Positions 27,893 to 36,931 of a stretch of 64,000 bases of DNA are shown in pieces. Below the pieces are notes generated by a model. It worked only from the letters and a program-made list of their open reading frames with translations, had not been told where the DNA came from and ran no database searches. The stretch's first letter is position 1; every line of letters starts with the position of its first letter. The translations under genes and the position numbers were made by a program. The stretch is taken from the NCBI GenBank assembly GCA_016712535.1, contig JADJQW010000002.1, forward strand, positions 248,001-312,000, read 5' to 3'. Origin of the DNA: Flavobacteriales bacterium (GTDB taxonomy: Bacteria; Bacteroidota; Bacteroidia; Flavobacteriales_F; PHOS-HE28).

Positions 27893-27904
27893 CCCGCCGT
27901 TCAG

Positions 27905-27978
27905 GGTCACGTGGCCGAGTGGCTAGGCACAGCTCTGCAAAAGCTGCTACAGCGGTTCGACTCCGCTCGTGACCTCCA
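27905..27978 (+). tRNA. tRNA-Cys (GCA)
   Basis: A complete cloverleaf can be folded. The acceptor stem is GGTCACG/CGTGACC, the D arm begins GCCGAGTGGCTAGGC, the anticodon stem CAGCT/AGCTG encloses the loop CTGCAAA with anticodon GCA, and the T stem AGCGG/CCGCT encloses TTCGACT. The discriminator base is T, as required for tRNA-Cys, and CCA is encoded. Mature length including CCA is 74 nt. Confidence 0.97.
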
Positions 27979-28019
27979 AGAAGCCCTGCCTTGCGGCGGG
28001 GCTTCGCGCTAAGAGGTTC

Positions 28020-28027
28020 TACCTTGG
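28020..28027 (+). promoter_or_regulatory. -7 box (TACCTTGG) of the porZ-like gene
   Basis: TACCTTGG fits the TAnnTT-G pattern and lies 50 bases before the ATG at 28078, about 40 bases downstream of tRNA-Cys. Confidence 0.4.
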
Positions 28028-28077
28028 CCCATACCGATCGCCCGTAACCTGCGTTGTGGGCAAGCACACGGATTACA

Positions 28078-30438
28078 ATGACACGACTCTGCACCAGCTT
28101 ATTCCTCTTCGTGGCCATCGTCGCTCAAGCGCAGATCCCGATCGGTGCTTGGAGAGAGCATCTGCCATGGCAGCGCATGATCGACGTGGTGGAGGGCGAC
28201 GGCGGCGTGTATTGCGCTACCGCCAATGCCGTGTTCCATTACGGCCCAGCAACCGGCGAGACCCGTCGCCTGAGCAAAGTGAACCTGCTCAATGATGTGG
28301 ATATCCGAGGGCTGGCGTGGTGCCAGCAGCTGGGCATGCTGCTGGTGCATTACGGCAACGGCAACCTCGACCTGGTGCAGGGCGACCGCAGCTTCAACAT
28401 GAGCGACATCCGCCGCAGCTCTGTATTGGGCGACAAGGCAATCTATCGGATCCTTGTGGATGGCGCCACGGCCTACCTCTCCTGCGGTTTCGGCATTGTG
28501 GTAGTGGACCTCGCGCGCCGGGAGGTGAAGGAGACCTGGCTCATCGGGCCCGATGGCGCGCAGGTGCGCGTGCGGCAGATCGCCCTGCACAACGATTCGA
28601 TCTATGCGGCTACCACCTCGGGCCTATTCGTGGCCTCGCGGAACGCCTCTAATCTCGCGGCCTTCACGAATTGGCGCCGCCGGGCTGACATGGGCAGCCT
28701 CATGGCCAACGGGCCTTTCAATCAGGCAGTGTCCTATCAGGGAATGCTGTTCGTGAACTACGACAAGCCCAACAGCAACAACGACACCTTGCTGATCCTG
28801 CGCGCGGATAACACGTGGGAGCAATTCGGACCAGGCCGCGGCACCTTCAATGTGGAGACCCGCGTATCGGAGAACGGCCAGTTCCTGCTCTTCGCGCGCG
28901 ATTATGACCTGGTGCAGTTCAACGCAGCGCTAGAAGTGGATAATGCCACCTTTTCGTACGGATCGGGCGGGCAGTACTGCACGCCAGCGCGCATGCTCCA
29001 GGCGCTCGATGGCACCGTGTGGATCGCTGACCGTGACCAAGGGCTGGTGCGGATAGCGGGCTTGAACGAAGGCGTACCCGTAAGGCCCAATGGCCCGCTA
29101 ACGGCCAATGCGTACCGAATGGCAGCTGGAGGAGGGCGCGTTTATGTGGCCACAGGGTCCGTAACGGGCAACTGGGGCAATGCCTTCCTGAAGGATGGCG
29201 TGCACCACTTCGGAGAAGAGCAATGGCGCACCACGGACCGCAACAACAGCGCGATATTCCAAACAGGAGGGAATGAGTTCGGGCAATCCCTGAACGATCC
29301 GGTCTCTGTGGCGGTGGACCCGATTGACCCAGCGCTTGCCTATGTGGGCTGCTGGGATGACGGAATCGTGGAGTTCCGGGACCGTGAAGCCGTTGCGCTA
29401 TACAATCAGAACAACAGCAGCCTTGGGCTGGCGACCAACGATGGCGGCGGCAAAGTGAACGTCGCTGGCCTCGACTTCGACGCGCAAGGAAACCTGTGGG
29501 CCTCGAATGCGCACGCAGCGGCACCGATCAGCGTGCGCACGCGCAGTGGTCAATGGTACAGCTACAGCCCCGGAGCCTTGTTGGGAGGCAATGGGCTCTT
29601 GGGCGACATCATAGCAGCGAGCAACGGCTATAAGTGGCTCATCAGGCCGCGGGCAACCGGCCTGCTTGTCTTCAACGACAACGGAACGCTGGCAGAGCCC
29701 GGTGACGACCAGTACAAGCTGATCACCACCGTCGAGGGCTCTGGCGGATTGCCTTCCATCGATGTGCTCTCCATCGCCGAGGACCTTGAGGGACAGGTCT
29801 GGGTGGGCACCAACAAGGGCTTGGCCGTGTTCTACAACCCGAGCGACCTATTCACCAGCAGCCCTACCGATGCACAGCAGATCCTGATCGAACAGGATGG
29901 CAATGTGCAGATACTCCTGGAAACCGAGTTCATCAGCGCCATCACCGTTGATGGCGCCAACCGCAAATGGGTGGGCACCCAGACCGGCGGGGTGTTCCTG
30001 ATCAGCGCCGATGGGCGCGAGCAGATCGCGCACTTCACCGCCGAGAACAGTCCATTGCTGAGCAACACCATCAACGCGGTCGCCCTCGATGGGGCTTCTG
30101 GCGAGGTGTTCATCGCTACCGATCGCGGCATCGTGAGCTACCGCAGCGATGCCATTGACCCTGCGGAGAGCGCCACTTGCGCGAAGGTCTTCCCGAATCC
30201 CGTCCCGGAAGGCCATGCTGGCCCGGTGGCCATCACCGGCCTTGCCCGAGATAGCGAGGTGCGCATCACCGACGCCAGCGGCAACCTCGTGTTCAAGACA
30301 ACCTCGCTCGGCGGCCAGGCCATCTGGAACGCGAGCGATTTGAGCGGCAATCGTGTTGCCACCGGCGTGTACTTGATCTTCGCGAGTGATCCGGATGGAA
30401 GTTTCAAGTGCAACACCAAAGTGCTGGTGGCGCGCTGA
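28078..30438 (+). CDS. porZ: PorZ-like beta-propeller T9SS protein
   Basis: The product has 786 residues from the ATG at 28078. A signal peptide (MTRLCTSLFLFVAIVAQAQ) is followed by IGAWREHLPWQRMIDVVEGDGGVYCATANAVFHY and ETRRLSKVNLLNDVDIRGL, the opening of the two-component-regulator-propeller proteins that include PorZ of the T9SS attachment complex. Further propeller blades follow (DGTVWIADRDQGLVRI, EGQVWVGTNKGLAVFYNP, DGANRKWVGTQTGGVFLI). The C-terminus (CAKVFPNPVPEG, ending VATGVYLIFASD) is a sorting-domain-like beta-sandwich. In Porphyromonas PorZ is a surface protein delivering the lipid anchor to the sortase complex. The gene is followed after 15 bp by recO, an adjacency I recall from other Bacteroidota. 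Assignment as PorZ rather than a general propeller protein is likely but not certain. Confidence 0.78.
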   Translation: MTRLCTSLFLFVAIVAQAQIPIGAWREHLPWQRMIDVVEGDGGVYCATANAVFHYGPATGETRRLSKVNLLNDVDIRGLAWCQQLGMLLVHYGNGNLDLVQGDRSFNMSDIRRSSVLGDKAIYRILVDGATAYLSCGFGIVVVDLARREVKETWLIGPDGAQVRVRQIALHNDSIYAATTSGLFVASRNASNLAAFTNWRRRADMGSLMANGPFNQAVSYQGMLFVNYDKPNSNNDTLLILRADNTWEQFGPGRGTFNVETRVSENGQFLLFARDYDLVQFNAALEVDNATFSYGSGGQYCTPARMLQALDGTVWIADRDQGLVRIAGLNEGVPVRPNGPLTANAYRMAAGGGRVYVATGSVTGNWGNAFLKDGVHHFGEEQWRTTDRNNSAIFQTGGNEFGQSLNDPVSVAVDPIDPALAYVGCWDDGIVEFRDREAVALYNQNNSSLGLATNDGGGKVNVAGLDFDAQGNLWASNAHAAAPISVRTRSGQWYSYSPGALLGGNGLLGDIIAASNGYKWLIRPRATGLLVFNDNGTLAEPGDDQYKLITTVEGSGGLPSIDVLSIAEDLEGQVWVGTNKGLAVFYNPSDLFTSSPTDAQQILIEQDGNVQILLETEFISAITVDGANRKWVGTQTGGVFLISADGREQIAHFTAENSPLLSNTINAVALDGASGEVFIATDRGIVSYRSDAIDPAESATCAKVFPNPVPEGHAGPVAITGLARDSEVRITDASGNLVFKTTSLGGQAIWNASDLSGNRVATGVYLIFASDPDGSFKCNTKVLVAR

Positions 30439-30453
30439 CCCCAGTCCGCGCGC

Positions 30454-31161
30454 ATGCTCATCACCGCTGAAGCCATCGTTCTGCGCGCCATCGCGCACGG
30501 CGACCGGAGCGTGGTGCTGAAGGCTTGGACCCGACATGCAGGTGCGCGCTCCTATCTGGTGCGCCTGGGCGCTAAGGGGCAACAGGCCGCGCTGCAGCCG
30601 TTGAGCCGCATCGAGGTAATCGCGGACGAGCGGCCCGACCGCGAACTGCACTCCGCACGCTCCGTGCGCGTGACCCGGCCCTTCCTGCGCATCGCGTTCG
30701 ATCCCGTTCGCGGCGCGGTGGCGCTCTTCGCGCAAGAGCTGTTCTACCGGGTGCTGCGGGCCGAAAGCGCTGACGAGGAGCTGCATGAAGCCGTGGAAGA
30801 GATCATTGAGGCCATCGATTCACAGGGCGATCCCCGATGGCTTCCGCATCAAGCGCTCATGCGCCTCTCCGGCCCACTGGGCTTTAGGCCAGAGCTGCCG
30901 GATGCAGGCCTCGACCACTTCGATTTGCAAGAGGGGCGCTTCGTTCCGGCAGGAGCCCGTCACGGCCACTTGCTGGCCCCTCCGTTGAGCACTGCGCTTT
31001 CGGAACTCATTCGAACGGAGCTCAACGCGGCACCGGCCATCGTGGCCACCTCCGCGCAACGCAACGAGCTGCTCGACCACCTCCTGCTCTATTACCGGCT
31101 GCACCTGGAGGCCATGGGCGCCATGCGGTCGCCGGCGGTACTGCGTGCCGTGCTCGGCTAG
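30454..31161 (+). CDS. recO: DNA repair protein RecO
   Basis: The product has 235 residues. RecO binds single-stranded DNA and helps RecR load RecA during recombinational repair. The N-terminal OB-fold begins MLITAEAIVLRAIAHGDRSVVLKAWTRHAG and contains a LQPLSRIEV segment. The helical C-terminal part reads ALFAQELFYRVLRAES, FRPELPDAGLDHFDLQEG and LLLYYRLHLEAMGAMRSPAVL, all typical of Bacteroidota RecO. The four-Cys zinc finger of some RecO proteins is absent. It lies 15 bp after the porZ-like gene and is probably co-transcribed. Confidence 0.92.
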   Translation: MLITAEAIVLRAIAHGDRSVVLKAWTRHAGARSYLVRLGAKGQQAALQPLSRIEVIADERPDRELHSARSVRVTRPFLRIAFDPVRGAVALFAQELFYRVLRAESADEELHEAVEEIIEAIDSQGDPRWLPHQALMRLSGPLGFRPELPDAGLDHFDLQEGRFVPAGARHGHLLAPPLSTALSELIRTELNAAPAIVATSAQRNELLDHLLLYYRLHLEAMGAMRSPAVLRAVLG

Positions 31162-31165
31162 CGGG

Positions 31166-31173
31166 TACATTCG
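31166..31173 (+). promoter_or_regulatory. -7 box (TACATTCG) of the oligopeptidase gene
   Basis: TACATTCG is one base from TAnnTTTG, begins 5 bases after the recO stop and lies 19 bases before the ATG at 31193. Confidence 0.5.
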
Positions 31174-31192
31174 GCCTCCGCAGCAACCCCTT

Positions 31193-33391
31193 ATGACGAG
31201 CCGCCCACTTTTCCCCCTGGCTGTTGCGGTTGCCGCGGCGGCATGCTCCAACGCACCTGAACCGATGATCGACACCTCCATTGCGCCCCCTGTTGCGGCG
31301 AAGCGCCCGCACACCATCACCGCGCATGGCCATGCACGCGTAGACGAGTATCACTGGATGCGCCTAACCGAGGAGCAGCGCAGCGCTGCCGAACCGGATT
31401 CGATCTCTCGCGCGGTGATCGACCACCTCAACGCCGAGAACGCCTACACGGAAGCGATGCTCGCTCCCGTGAAGGCGTTGCGCGAATCGCTCTTCGCGGA
31501 GATGAAGGCGCGCATCAAGGAAACGGACATGAGCGTGCCCTACCGCGAGCACGGCTTCTGGTACCGGCAGCGGTTCGATGCGGGCCAGGAATACGGCGTG
31601 CACCTGCGCGCTCGGGCAGTGAGCGACCGTTGGCCCGAAGAGGGCGATGCGGAGTGGCAGGTGCTGCTCGATGAGACGAAGCTGGCCGAAGGCAGCGCTT
31701 ATTTCGATCTGGGCGACTTCGAGATCAGTCCCGGCAATGGCATCGCGGCATACAGCACGGACCGTGTTGGGCGAAGGCTCTACGACATCCGGTTCCGCGA
31801 TATCGCGACCGGCACTGATCTGCCCGATGTGATTCCGGCCACTGCGGGGAGCTGCGCTTTTGCTGATGAGCGCACAGTGTTCTACGCACGCAAGGACAAC
31901 ACGCTGCGCAGCTACCGGATCTGCCGCCATGTGCTGGGCACGCCGACCGAGGCGGACCAGGTGGTGTTCGAGGAGAAGGACCCTGGATTCAGCTGCGATG
32001 TTTACCGCAGCCGCAGCGACCGGTTCGTGATGATCGTGAGCGAGAGCACCCTCAGCAGCGAGCATCGTTACCTGCCCGTTGACGAGCCGATGGGAGGCTT
32101 CCGAGTGTTCCTCCAGCGCGAAGAAGAGCACGAGCACAGCGTGATGCATGTGCCGCCTGCGGCCGGCAAACCAGGGAAATGGTACATCGTCACCAATTGG
32201 AATGCGCTCAATTTCCGCTTGATGGAATGCACGGAGGCCGATACGCAGGACAAGCGCAAGTGGAAGGAGGTGCTGGCCCATCGCGAAGACGTGCTGCTGG
32301 AGGACGTGGAGGTCTTCCGCGAGCACCTTGTATTCAGCGAACGCCGCGAAGGCCTCACCCATCTGCGCGTGCGCCGGCTTAGCGATGGCCGTGAGCACGA
32401 GATCGGATTCAATGACCCGGCCTACGTAGCCTACACCGGCACCAACCCGGAATGGGATTCGCGGAAGCTCCGCTACGGCTATACATCGCTCACCACGCCG
32501 AACAGCGTATTCGAGCACGACCTGGATGCCAACACGTCGGTGCTGCTCAAGCAGCAGGAGGTGATCGGCGCATTCAAGAGCAGCGATTACGCAAGTGAGC
32601 GCATCTGGGCCACGGCGCGTGACGGCGCTCAAGTGCCGGTGAGCATCGTTTACCGCAAGGGTGCGCGCATCGATGGAACAGCGCCGTTGCTCTTATACGG
32701 CTATGGCAGCTACGGCAACAGCATCGACCCCTCCTTCAGCAGCGCGCGCCTCAGCCTGCTCGATCGCGGCTTCGTCTACGCCATCGCGCACATCCGGGGC
32801 GGCGAGGAGATGGGCCGTGATTGGTACGACAACGGCAAGATGGAGCACAAGGTGAACACCTTCACCGACTTCATCGACTGTGCGGATCACCTGGAGAAAA
32901 TGAAATACGCCGACCCCAAGCGCATCTTCTGCCTTGGCGGCAGCGCGGGCGGACTGCTTGTGGGAGCCGTGGTGAACATGCGCCCCGACCGCTGGAAGGC
33001 GGCCTGCGCCGAGGTGCCCTTCGTGGATGTGGTGACCACCATGCTCGACGAGAGCATCCCGCTCACCACGGGCGAATTCGATGAATGGGGAGACCCCAAG
33101 GAGAAAGAGGCGTACGACCGCATGCTTTCATACTCGCCTTACGACAATGTGAAGGACGCGAACTATCCCGCCATGCTCGTCACCACAGGGTTCCACGACA
33201 GCCAGGTGCAATACTGGGAGCCGGCCAAATGGGTGCAGCGCCTGCGGGAGCATCAGCAGTCCGATGCGCCGATCCTGCTCTTCACCAACATGGAAGCCGG
33301 TCACGGCGGCGCATCAGGCCGCTTCGAGATGCTGAAAGAGGTCGCCCTGATCTATGCCTTCTTCCTGCAGCAGGCGGGACTTGCAGGCTAG
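31193..33391 (+). CDS. Oligopeptidase B-like S9 peptidase, predicted lipoprotein
   Basis: The product has 732 residues from the ATG at 31193. The leader ends in an AAAC lipobox (Cys18), implying an envelope-anchored enzyme, whereas many oligopeptidase B proteins are cytoplasmic. An N-terminal propeller (about 35-440, beginning HGHARVDEYHWMR) caps an alpha/beta-hydrolase domain. Catalytic residues are visible as Ser in LGGSAGG (near 585), Asp in TTGFHDSQVQYWEP and His in EAGHGGASGR. The family cleaves short peptides after basic residues. It has its own promoter directly after recO. Confidence 0.9.
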   Translation: MTSRPLFPLAVAVAAAACSNAPEPMIDTSIAPPVAAKRPHTITAHGHARVDEYHWMRLTEEQRSAAEPDSISRAVIDHLNAENAYTEAMLAPVKALRESLFAEMKARIKETDMSVPYREHGFWYRQRFDAGQEYGVHLRARAVSDRWPEEGDAEWQVLLDETKLAEGSAYFDLGDFEISPGNGIAAYSTDRVGRRLYDIRFRDIATGTDLPDVIPATAGSCAFADERTVFYARKDNTLRSYRICRHVLGTPTEADQVVFEEKDPGFSCDVYRSRSDRFVMIVSESTLSSEHRYLPVDEPMGGFRVFLQREEEHEHSVMHVPPAAGKPGKWYIVTNWNALNFRLMECTEADTQDKRKWKEVLAHREDVLLEDVEVFREHLVFSERREGLTHLRVRRLSDGREHEIGFNDPAYVAYTGTNPEWDSRKLRYGYTSLTTPNSVFEHDLDANTSVLLKQQEVIGAFKSSDYASERIWATARDGAQVPVSIVYRKGARIDGTAPLLLYGYGSYGNSIDPSFSSARLSLLDRGFVYAIAHIRGGEEMGRDWYDNGKMEHKVNTFTDFIDCADHLEKMKYADPKRIFCLGGSAGGLLVGAVVNMRPDRWKAACAEVPFVDVVTTMLDESIPLTTGEFDEWGDPKEKEAYDRMLSYSPYDNVKDANYPAMLVTTGFHDSQVQYWEPAKWVQRLREHQQSDAPILLFTNMEAGHGGASGRFEMLKEVALIYAFFLQQAGLAG

Positions 33392-33422
33392 CTCCAGCCC
33401 CCCCCAAGCCCAGGCGATGCCC

Positions 33423-33459
33423 GAAGGGCAATTCCCGTGACCCGTTCTAGTTGCCCTTC
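33423..33459 (-). terminator. Possible terminator hairpin of the DUF1232 gene
   Basis: Nine-base perfect arms GAAGGGCAA (33423-33431) and TTGCCCTTC (33451-33459) enclose a 19-base loop. Read on the minus strand the first arm overlaps the last codons and stop of the DUF1232 gene. There is no U-tract and the loop is long, so the call is weak. Confidence 0.3.
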
Positions 33460-33674
33460 GCGCCGAAGTCGATGGCGCGATGGCGCACGAAAACATCCGT
33501 CAGGTCCCAGCCGAAGTAGCGCAGCGCGCCCAAGAGCACCATGGCGGCGGTGGCATCGTCCACGTTGCCCAGCAGCGGGATGTTGTCCGGAACGAACTCG
33601 AACACGCCGAGCGTTGGGTTCAGCAGGTAGATGAAAGACAGGATGCCGGCGATGGCGATGAGCAGGCTCTTCAT
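33447..33674 (-). CDS. DUF1232 (YkvA-like) small membrane protein
   Basis: The product has 75 residues. An N-terminal hydrophobic segment (MKSLLIAIAGILSFIYLL) is followed by PDNIPLLGNVDDATAAMVLLGALRYFG, the core of DUF1232, normally P-D-x-I-P-x-x-G-x-x-D-D. The family is small, membrane-associated and of unknown function. It is transcribed divergently from the M28-PDZ peptidase, with two -7 boxes in the 69-bp gap. Confidence 0.8.
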   Translation of the reverse strand: MKSLLIAIAGILSFIYLLNPTLGVFEFVPDNIPLLGNVDDATAAMVLLGALRYFGWDLTDVFVRHRAIDFGAKGN

Positions 33675-33713
33675 GGGTCCTTGCGTTTCCGGGAAGAACG
33701 CGGGAAATGCCGT

Positions 33714-33721
33714 CGAAGGTA
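33714..33721 (-). promoter_or_regulatory. -7 box (TACCTTCG) of the DUF1232 gene
   Basis: On the minus strand TACCTTCG lies 39 bases before the ATG at 33674. It sits back to back with the -7 box of the divergent peptidase, seven bases away. Confidence 0.45.
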
Positions 33722-33728
33722 TCGACGG

Positions 33729-33736
33729 TAACTTCG
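33729..33736 (+). promoter_or_regulatory. -7 box (TAACTTCG) of the M28-PDZ gene
   Basis: TAACTTCG is one base from TAnnTTTG and lies seven bases before the ATG at 33744, leaving little or no leader. Confidence 0.5.
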
Positions 33737-33743
33737 GCCGCCG

Positions 33744-35411
33744 ATGCGCAACCTGGTACTTTCAATCCTCTTGGCCTTCCCGGCCCATGCCTTCGGGCAA
33801 TTGTTGTCTGATGCTGAAGCGCTCGATCAGATGCGCTTCGATGTGCAGTACCTCGCCAGCGACCTGCTCGAAGGCCGCGAGGCCGGAACCAAGGGAGAGC
33901 AGCTCGCAGTGGATTACGTCAAGGCCAAATTCGGCAACGTGGGCCTGATGCCGTACGGCGATAATGCTGGATACACGCAGGCCTTCAAATTCGCCGCTGA
34001 GCCGCAGCGCGGCGCCAACTGCACGTTGCAGCTAGGCCGTAAGAAACCAAAGCCCGATGAGCAGTGGTTCCCCTTGGGCTTCTCCGGATCCATGGGCGCG
34101 CGCGGTAAAATCCTCAAGCTCGGCTACGGAATCGTGGCTCCGGAACTCAACTATTCGGACTATCCCGACACCCTCGACCTGAAGGAACGGGTGGTGGCCT
34201 TCAGCGTGAGCTCGCCCGATGGCATCCATCCGCACAGCAAGTACCTCGCGCACCACGACCTGCAGGCGCGGGCCCAGCGCGCTGCCGAACGCGGGGCAGC
34301 AGCCGTGCTCTTCTACAATGACGACCCTACGGCACCCTCGCCCGAAGACAGGCTCAGCGCCAAGGTGAAGCCCATCGGCATCCCGGTGATCTTCCTCAAG
34401 GGAGACCTTCACGAGCAGCTCGTGATCGACAACAACCCATGCGCGGTACGCGTGGACATCGTGCGCGAGGAGCGGACAGCCTTCAACGTGGTGGGCATGA
34501 TCGACAACGGCGCGCCCAACGTGGTGGTGATCGGCGCGCACCTGGACCATTTGGGCTGGGGCGATGAGGGCTCGCTCCACCGCGGCGAACGCGCCATCCA
34601 CAACGGCGCCGATGACAATGCCAGCGGCATCGCGGTGATGCTCCAGCTGGCTCGCGACCTCGCCGAATACGACCACACCCGCGCGAACGATTATCTCTTC
34701 ATCGCCTTCAGCGGTGAAGAGAAGGGGCTGTACGGATCGAACTACTGGACCAAGAACCCGACAGTGCCGATCACCGAGCTCAACTACATGATCAACCTCG
34801 ACATGGTGGGCCGTCTCGACAGCGCAGGAGCCATCGGCATCAATGGCGTAGGCACCTCGCCCGCTTGGGATGAAGTGAATCGCAATCTGGTCGGCGACCT
34901 GAACGTGAAGACCACCACCAGCGGCATCGGACCGAGCGACCACACCAGCTTCTACCTGCAGGGCGTGCCTGCCATCCACTTCTTCACCGGCACGCACGCT
35001 GATTACCACAAGCCCACCGACGACGAGGAGAAGATCAACTATGATGGCATGCTGCGGGTGGCGCGCCATATCGAGTCGCTCATCGCCACGCTGAACGACG
35101 ATGGCAAGCTTCCTTTCACCAAGACCGAGGACGTGAGCACCGAGGAGACCCCGCGCTTCAAGGTCACCTTGGGCGTGGTGCCCGACTACCTCTACGATGG
35201 CAAAGGCATGCGCATCGATGGCATCACCGAAGGCAAGCCCGCTGCGAATGCCGGCCTGAAGGTGGGCGATGTGGTGGTGAAGCTCGGCGCGATGGACGTG
35301 GCCGACATGATGGGCTACATGAAAGCCCTTGCGCAGTTCAACAAGGGCGATACGGCCAAGGTGAAGGTGCTGCGCGCCGGCAAGGAGGTTGAAACCGATG
35401 TGACATTCTGA
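33744..35411 (+). CDS. Exported M28-family zinc peptidase with C-terminal PDZ domain
   Basis: The product has 555 residues. A signal peptide (MRNLVLSILLAFPAHAFGQ) directs export. A PA-like insert occupies roughly 90-240. The M28 residues follow in order: AHLDHLGWG (His), NGADDNASG (Asp), FSGEEKGLYGS (Glu pair), INLDMVGRLD (Asp) and GTHADYHKPTDD (His). The last 90 residues form a PDZ domain (ITEGKPAANAGLKVGDVVVKLG), which may bind peptide C-termini or tether substrates. It differs from the 6519 enzyme by this PDZ. The stop overlaps the gpsA start codon by one base, so the two are co-translated. Confidence 0.92.
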   Translation: MRNLVLSILLAFPAHAFGQLLSDAEALDQMRFDVQYLASDLLEGREAGTKGEQLAVDYVKAKFGNVGLMPYGDNAGYTQAFKFAAEPQRGANCTLQLGRKKPKPDEQWFPLGFSGSMGARGKILKLGYGIVAPELNYSDYPDTLDLKERVVAFSVSSPDGIHPHSKYLAHHDLQARAQRAAERGAAAVLFYNDDPTAPSPEDRLSAKVKPIGIPVIFLKGDLHEQLVIDNNPCAVRVDIVREERTAFNVVGMIDNGAPNVVVIGAHLDHLGWGDEGSLHRGERAIHNGADDNASGIAVMLQLARDLAEYDHTRANDYLFIAFSGEEKGLYGSNYWTKNPTVPITELNYMINLDMVGRLDSAGAIGINGVGTSPAWDEVNRNLVGDLNVKTTTSGIGPSDHTSFYLQGVPAIHFFTGTHADYHKPTDDEEKINYDGMLRVARHIESLIATLNDDGKLPFTKTEDVSTEETPRFKVTLGVVPDYLYDGKGMRIDGITEGKPAANAGLKVGDVVVKLGAMDVADMMGYMKALAQFNKGDTAKVKVLRAGKEVETDVTF

Positions 35412-36406
35412 TGGCAGCTCAGCGCATCACCGTGATCGGCGCCGGCAGCTGGGGCACGGCCTTGGTGAAGCTGCTCAGCAGCAATTCAGAGCGTGTTGGC
35501 TGGTGGGTGCGGCGTTCGGAGACCATCGCGCACATCACTAGGTACGGGCACAATCCGGATTACATCAGCGCTGCGCAGTTCGACGTGTCGCGCTTAGCGA
35601 TGAGCGCCGACATCCATTCGGTCCTGAAGGACGCCGATGTGCTCGTGATCGCCGTGCCGAGCGCCTTCCTCAAGGCCACCATGGATCAGCTCGACCCGAC
35701 CGAACTGCAGGGCAAGATGATCTTCAGCGCGGTGAAGGGCATCGTGCCGGAGACGAACCAGATCGTAGGAGAGTATCTCTTCCAGCACTGGGGGGTCGCC
35801 GAGCGTGACTTTGGCGTGATCTGCGGTCCGTGCCACGCGGAGGAAGTGGCCATGGAGCGCCTCAGCTACCTCACCATCGCCTGCCAGGACGCAGCCAAGG
35901 CGAAGACCATGGGCGATGCGCTCAACGGCCGCTTCATGAAGACCACGGTCAGCGACGACATCTATGGCACTGAATACGCGGCCATCCTCAAGAACGTGAT
36001 CGCGGTATGCGCCGGCATCAGCGTGGGCTTGGGCTATGGCGACAACTTCCGCGCGGTGCTCGTGAGCCGCGCCATCCAGGAGATCGACCGCTTCGTGAAG
36101 GCCGCGCACCCCATCGCACGCGACATCAACGAGCCCGCCTATCTCGGCGACCTGCTGGTGACAGCCTACAGCACGTTCAGCCGCAACCGCGAATTCGGCA
36201 ACATGCTGGGCAAAGGGTACAGCGTGCGGGCCGCGCAACTGGAGATGAACATGGTGGCCGAGGGCTACTACGCCGTGAAGTGCGTGCACGCCATCAACGA
36301 GAAGCTGAAGGTGGACATGCCCATCACCGAGGCCACTTATCGCATGCTCTATGAGAAGATGGCGCCCATGATGGAGATGCGGCTGCTGAGCGAGCGGCTG
36401 GCCTAG
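35411..36406 (+). CDS. gpsA: NAD(P)-dependent glycerol-3-phosphate dehydrogenase
   Basis: The product has 331 residues, a normal length. It reduces dihydroxyacetone phosphate to sn-glycerol 3-phosphate for phospholipid synthesis. The nucleotide fold reads ITVIGAGSWGTALVKLL. Family blocks are VLVIAVPSAFL, SAVKGIVPE, ICGPCHAEEVA (usually GPSHAEE; here Cys for Ser), the catalytic Lys in YAAILKNVIAVCAGI near residue 195, and DNFRAVLVSRAIQEI. The start overlaps the stop of the peptidase gene. Confidence 0.95.
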   Translation: MAAQRITVIGAGSWGTALVKLLSSNSERVGWWVRRSETIAHITRYGHNPDYISAAQFDVSRLAMSADIHSVLKDADVLVIAVPSAFLKATMDQLDPTELQGKMIFSAVKGIVPETNQIVGEYLFQHWGVAERDFGVICGPCHAEEVAMERLSYLTIACQDAAKAKTMGDALNGRFMKTTVSDDIYGTEYAAILKNVIAVCAGISVGLGYGDNFRAVLVSRAIQEIDRFVKAAHPIARDINEPAYLGDLLVTAYSTFSRNREFGNMLGKGYSVRAAQLEMNMVAEGYYAVKCVHAINEKLKVDMPITEATYRMLYEKMAPMMEMRLLSERLA

Positions 36407-36458
36407 ACTGGTGTCAGGATTCATCGGCCGATGTGACCATCAGCCGAAACCGGATCCG

Positions 36459-36923
36459 ATGCGTGCCCTGCCATTGCTCTTCCTCGCCCTGTTGTCCTGC
36501 CCGCCCGCGCTGCGTGCCCAAGACTTACTCCCCCTATTCAACGTGAACGAGAAGGGCCTCTGGGTCGAAGGCTATGACCCCGTGGCCTACTTCACCCGGA
36601 ACAAGGCCGTGAAAGGCAGCCCGCAGGTCGCGCTGGCCCACAAGGGCGCCACATTCCTCTTCAGCAGCACTGCCCATCGCGATCTCTTCCGGCGGGACCC
36701 GGGTCGCTATCTGCCGCAATACGGCGGCTGGTGCGCCTTTGCCATGGGCGATAGCGGGAAGAAGGTGGAAGTGGACCCTGAGACCTTCAAAGTGAAAGAG
36801 GGCAAGCTCTACCTCTTCTACAACGCCTTCTTCAACAACACGCTCACGAGCTGGAACCAAGATGAGCCGCGATTGCGCGCGAAGGCCGACCGTAACTGGG
36901 CCGCGCACGACCATAAACCCTGA
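36459..36923 (+). CDS. Exported YHS-domain protein
   Basis: The product has 154 residues from the ATG at 36459. A signal peptide (MRALPLLFLALLSCPPALRAQ) is followed by a YHS-like domain: VEGYDPVAYFTRNKAVKGSPQ, then FLFSSTAHRDLFRRDPGRYLPQYGGWCAFAM. This type is found in periplasmic proteins thought to bind metal or small ligands; the single Cys in GGWCAFA is typical. It starts 52 bp after gpsA and is followed after 8 bp by the DoxX gene, suggesting a shared transcript. Function is not established. Confidence 0.82.
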   Translation: MRALPLLFLALLSCPPALRAQDLLPLFNVNEKGLWVEGYDPVAYFTRNKAVKGSPQVALAHKGATFLFSSTAHRDLFRRDPGRYLPQYGGWCAFAMGDSGKKVEVDPETFKVKEGKLYLFYNAFFNNTLTSWNQDEPRLRAKADRNWAAHDHKP

Positions 36924-36931
36924 ACAGCACC

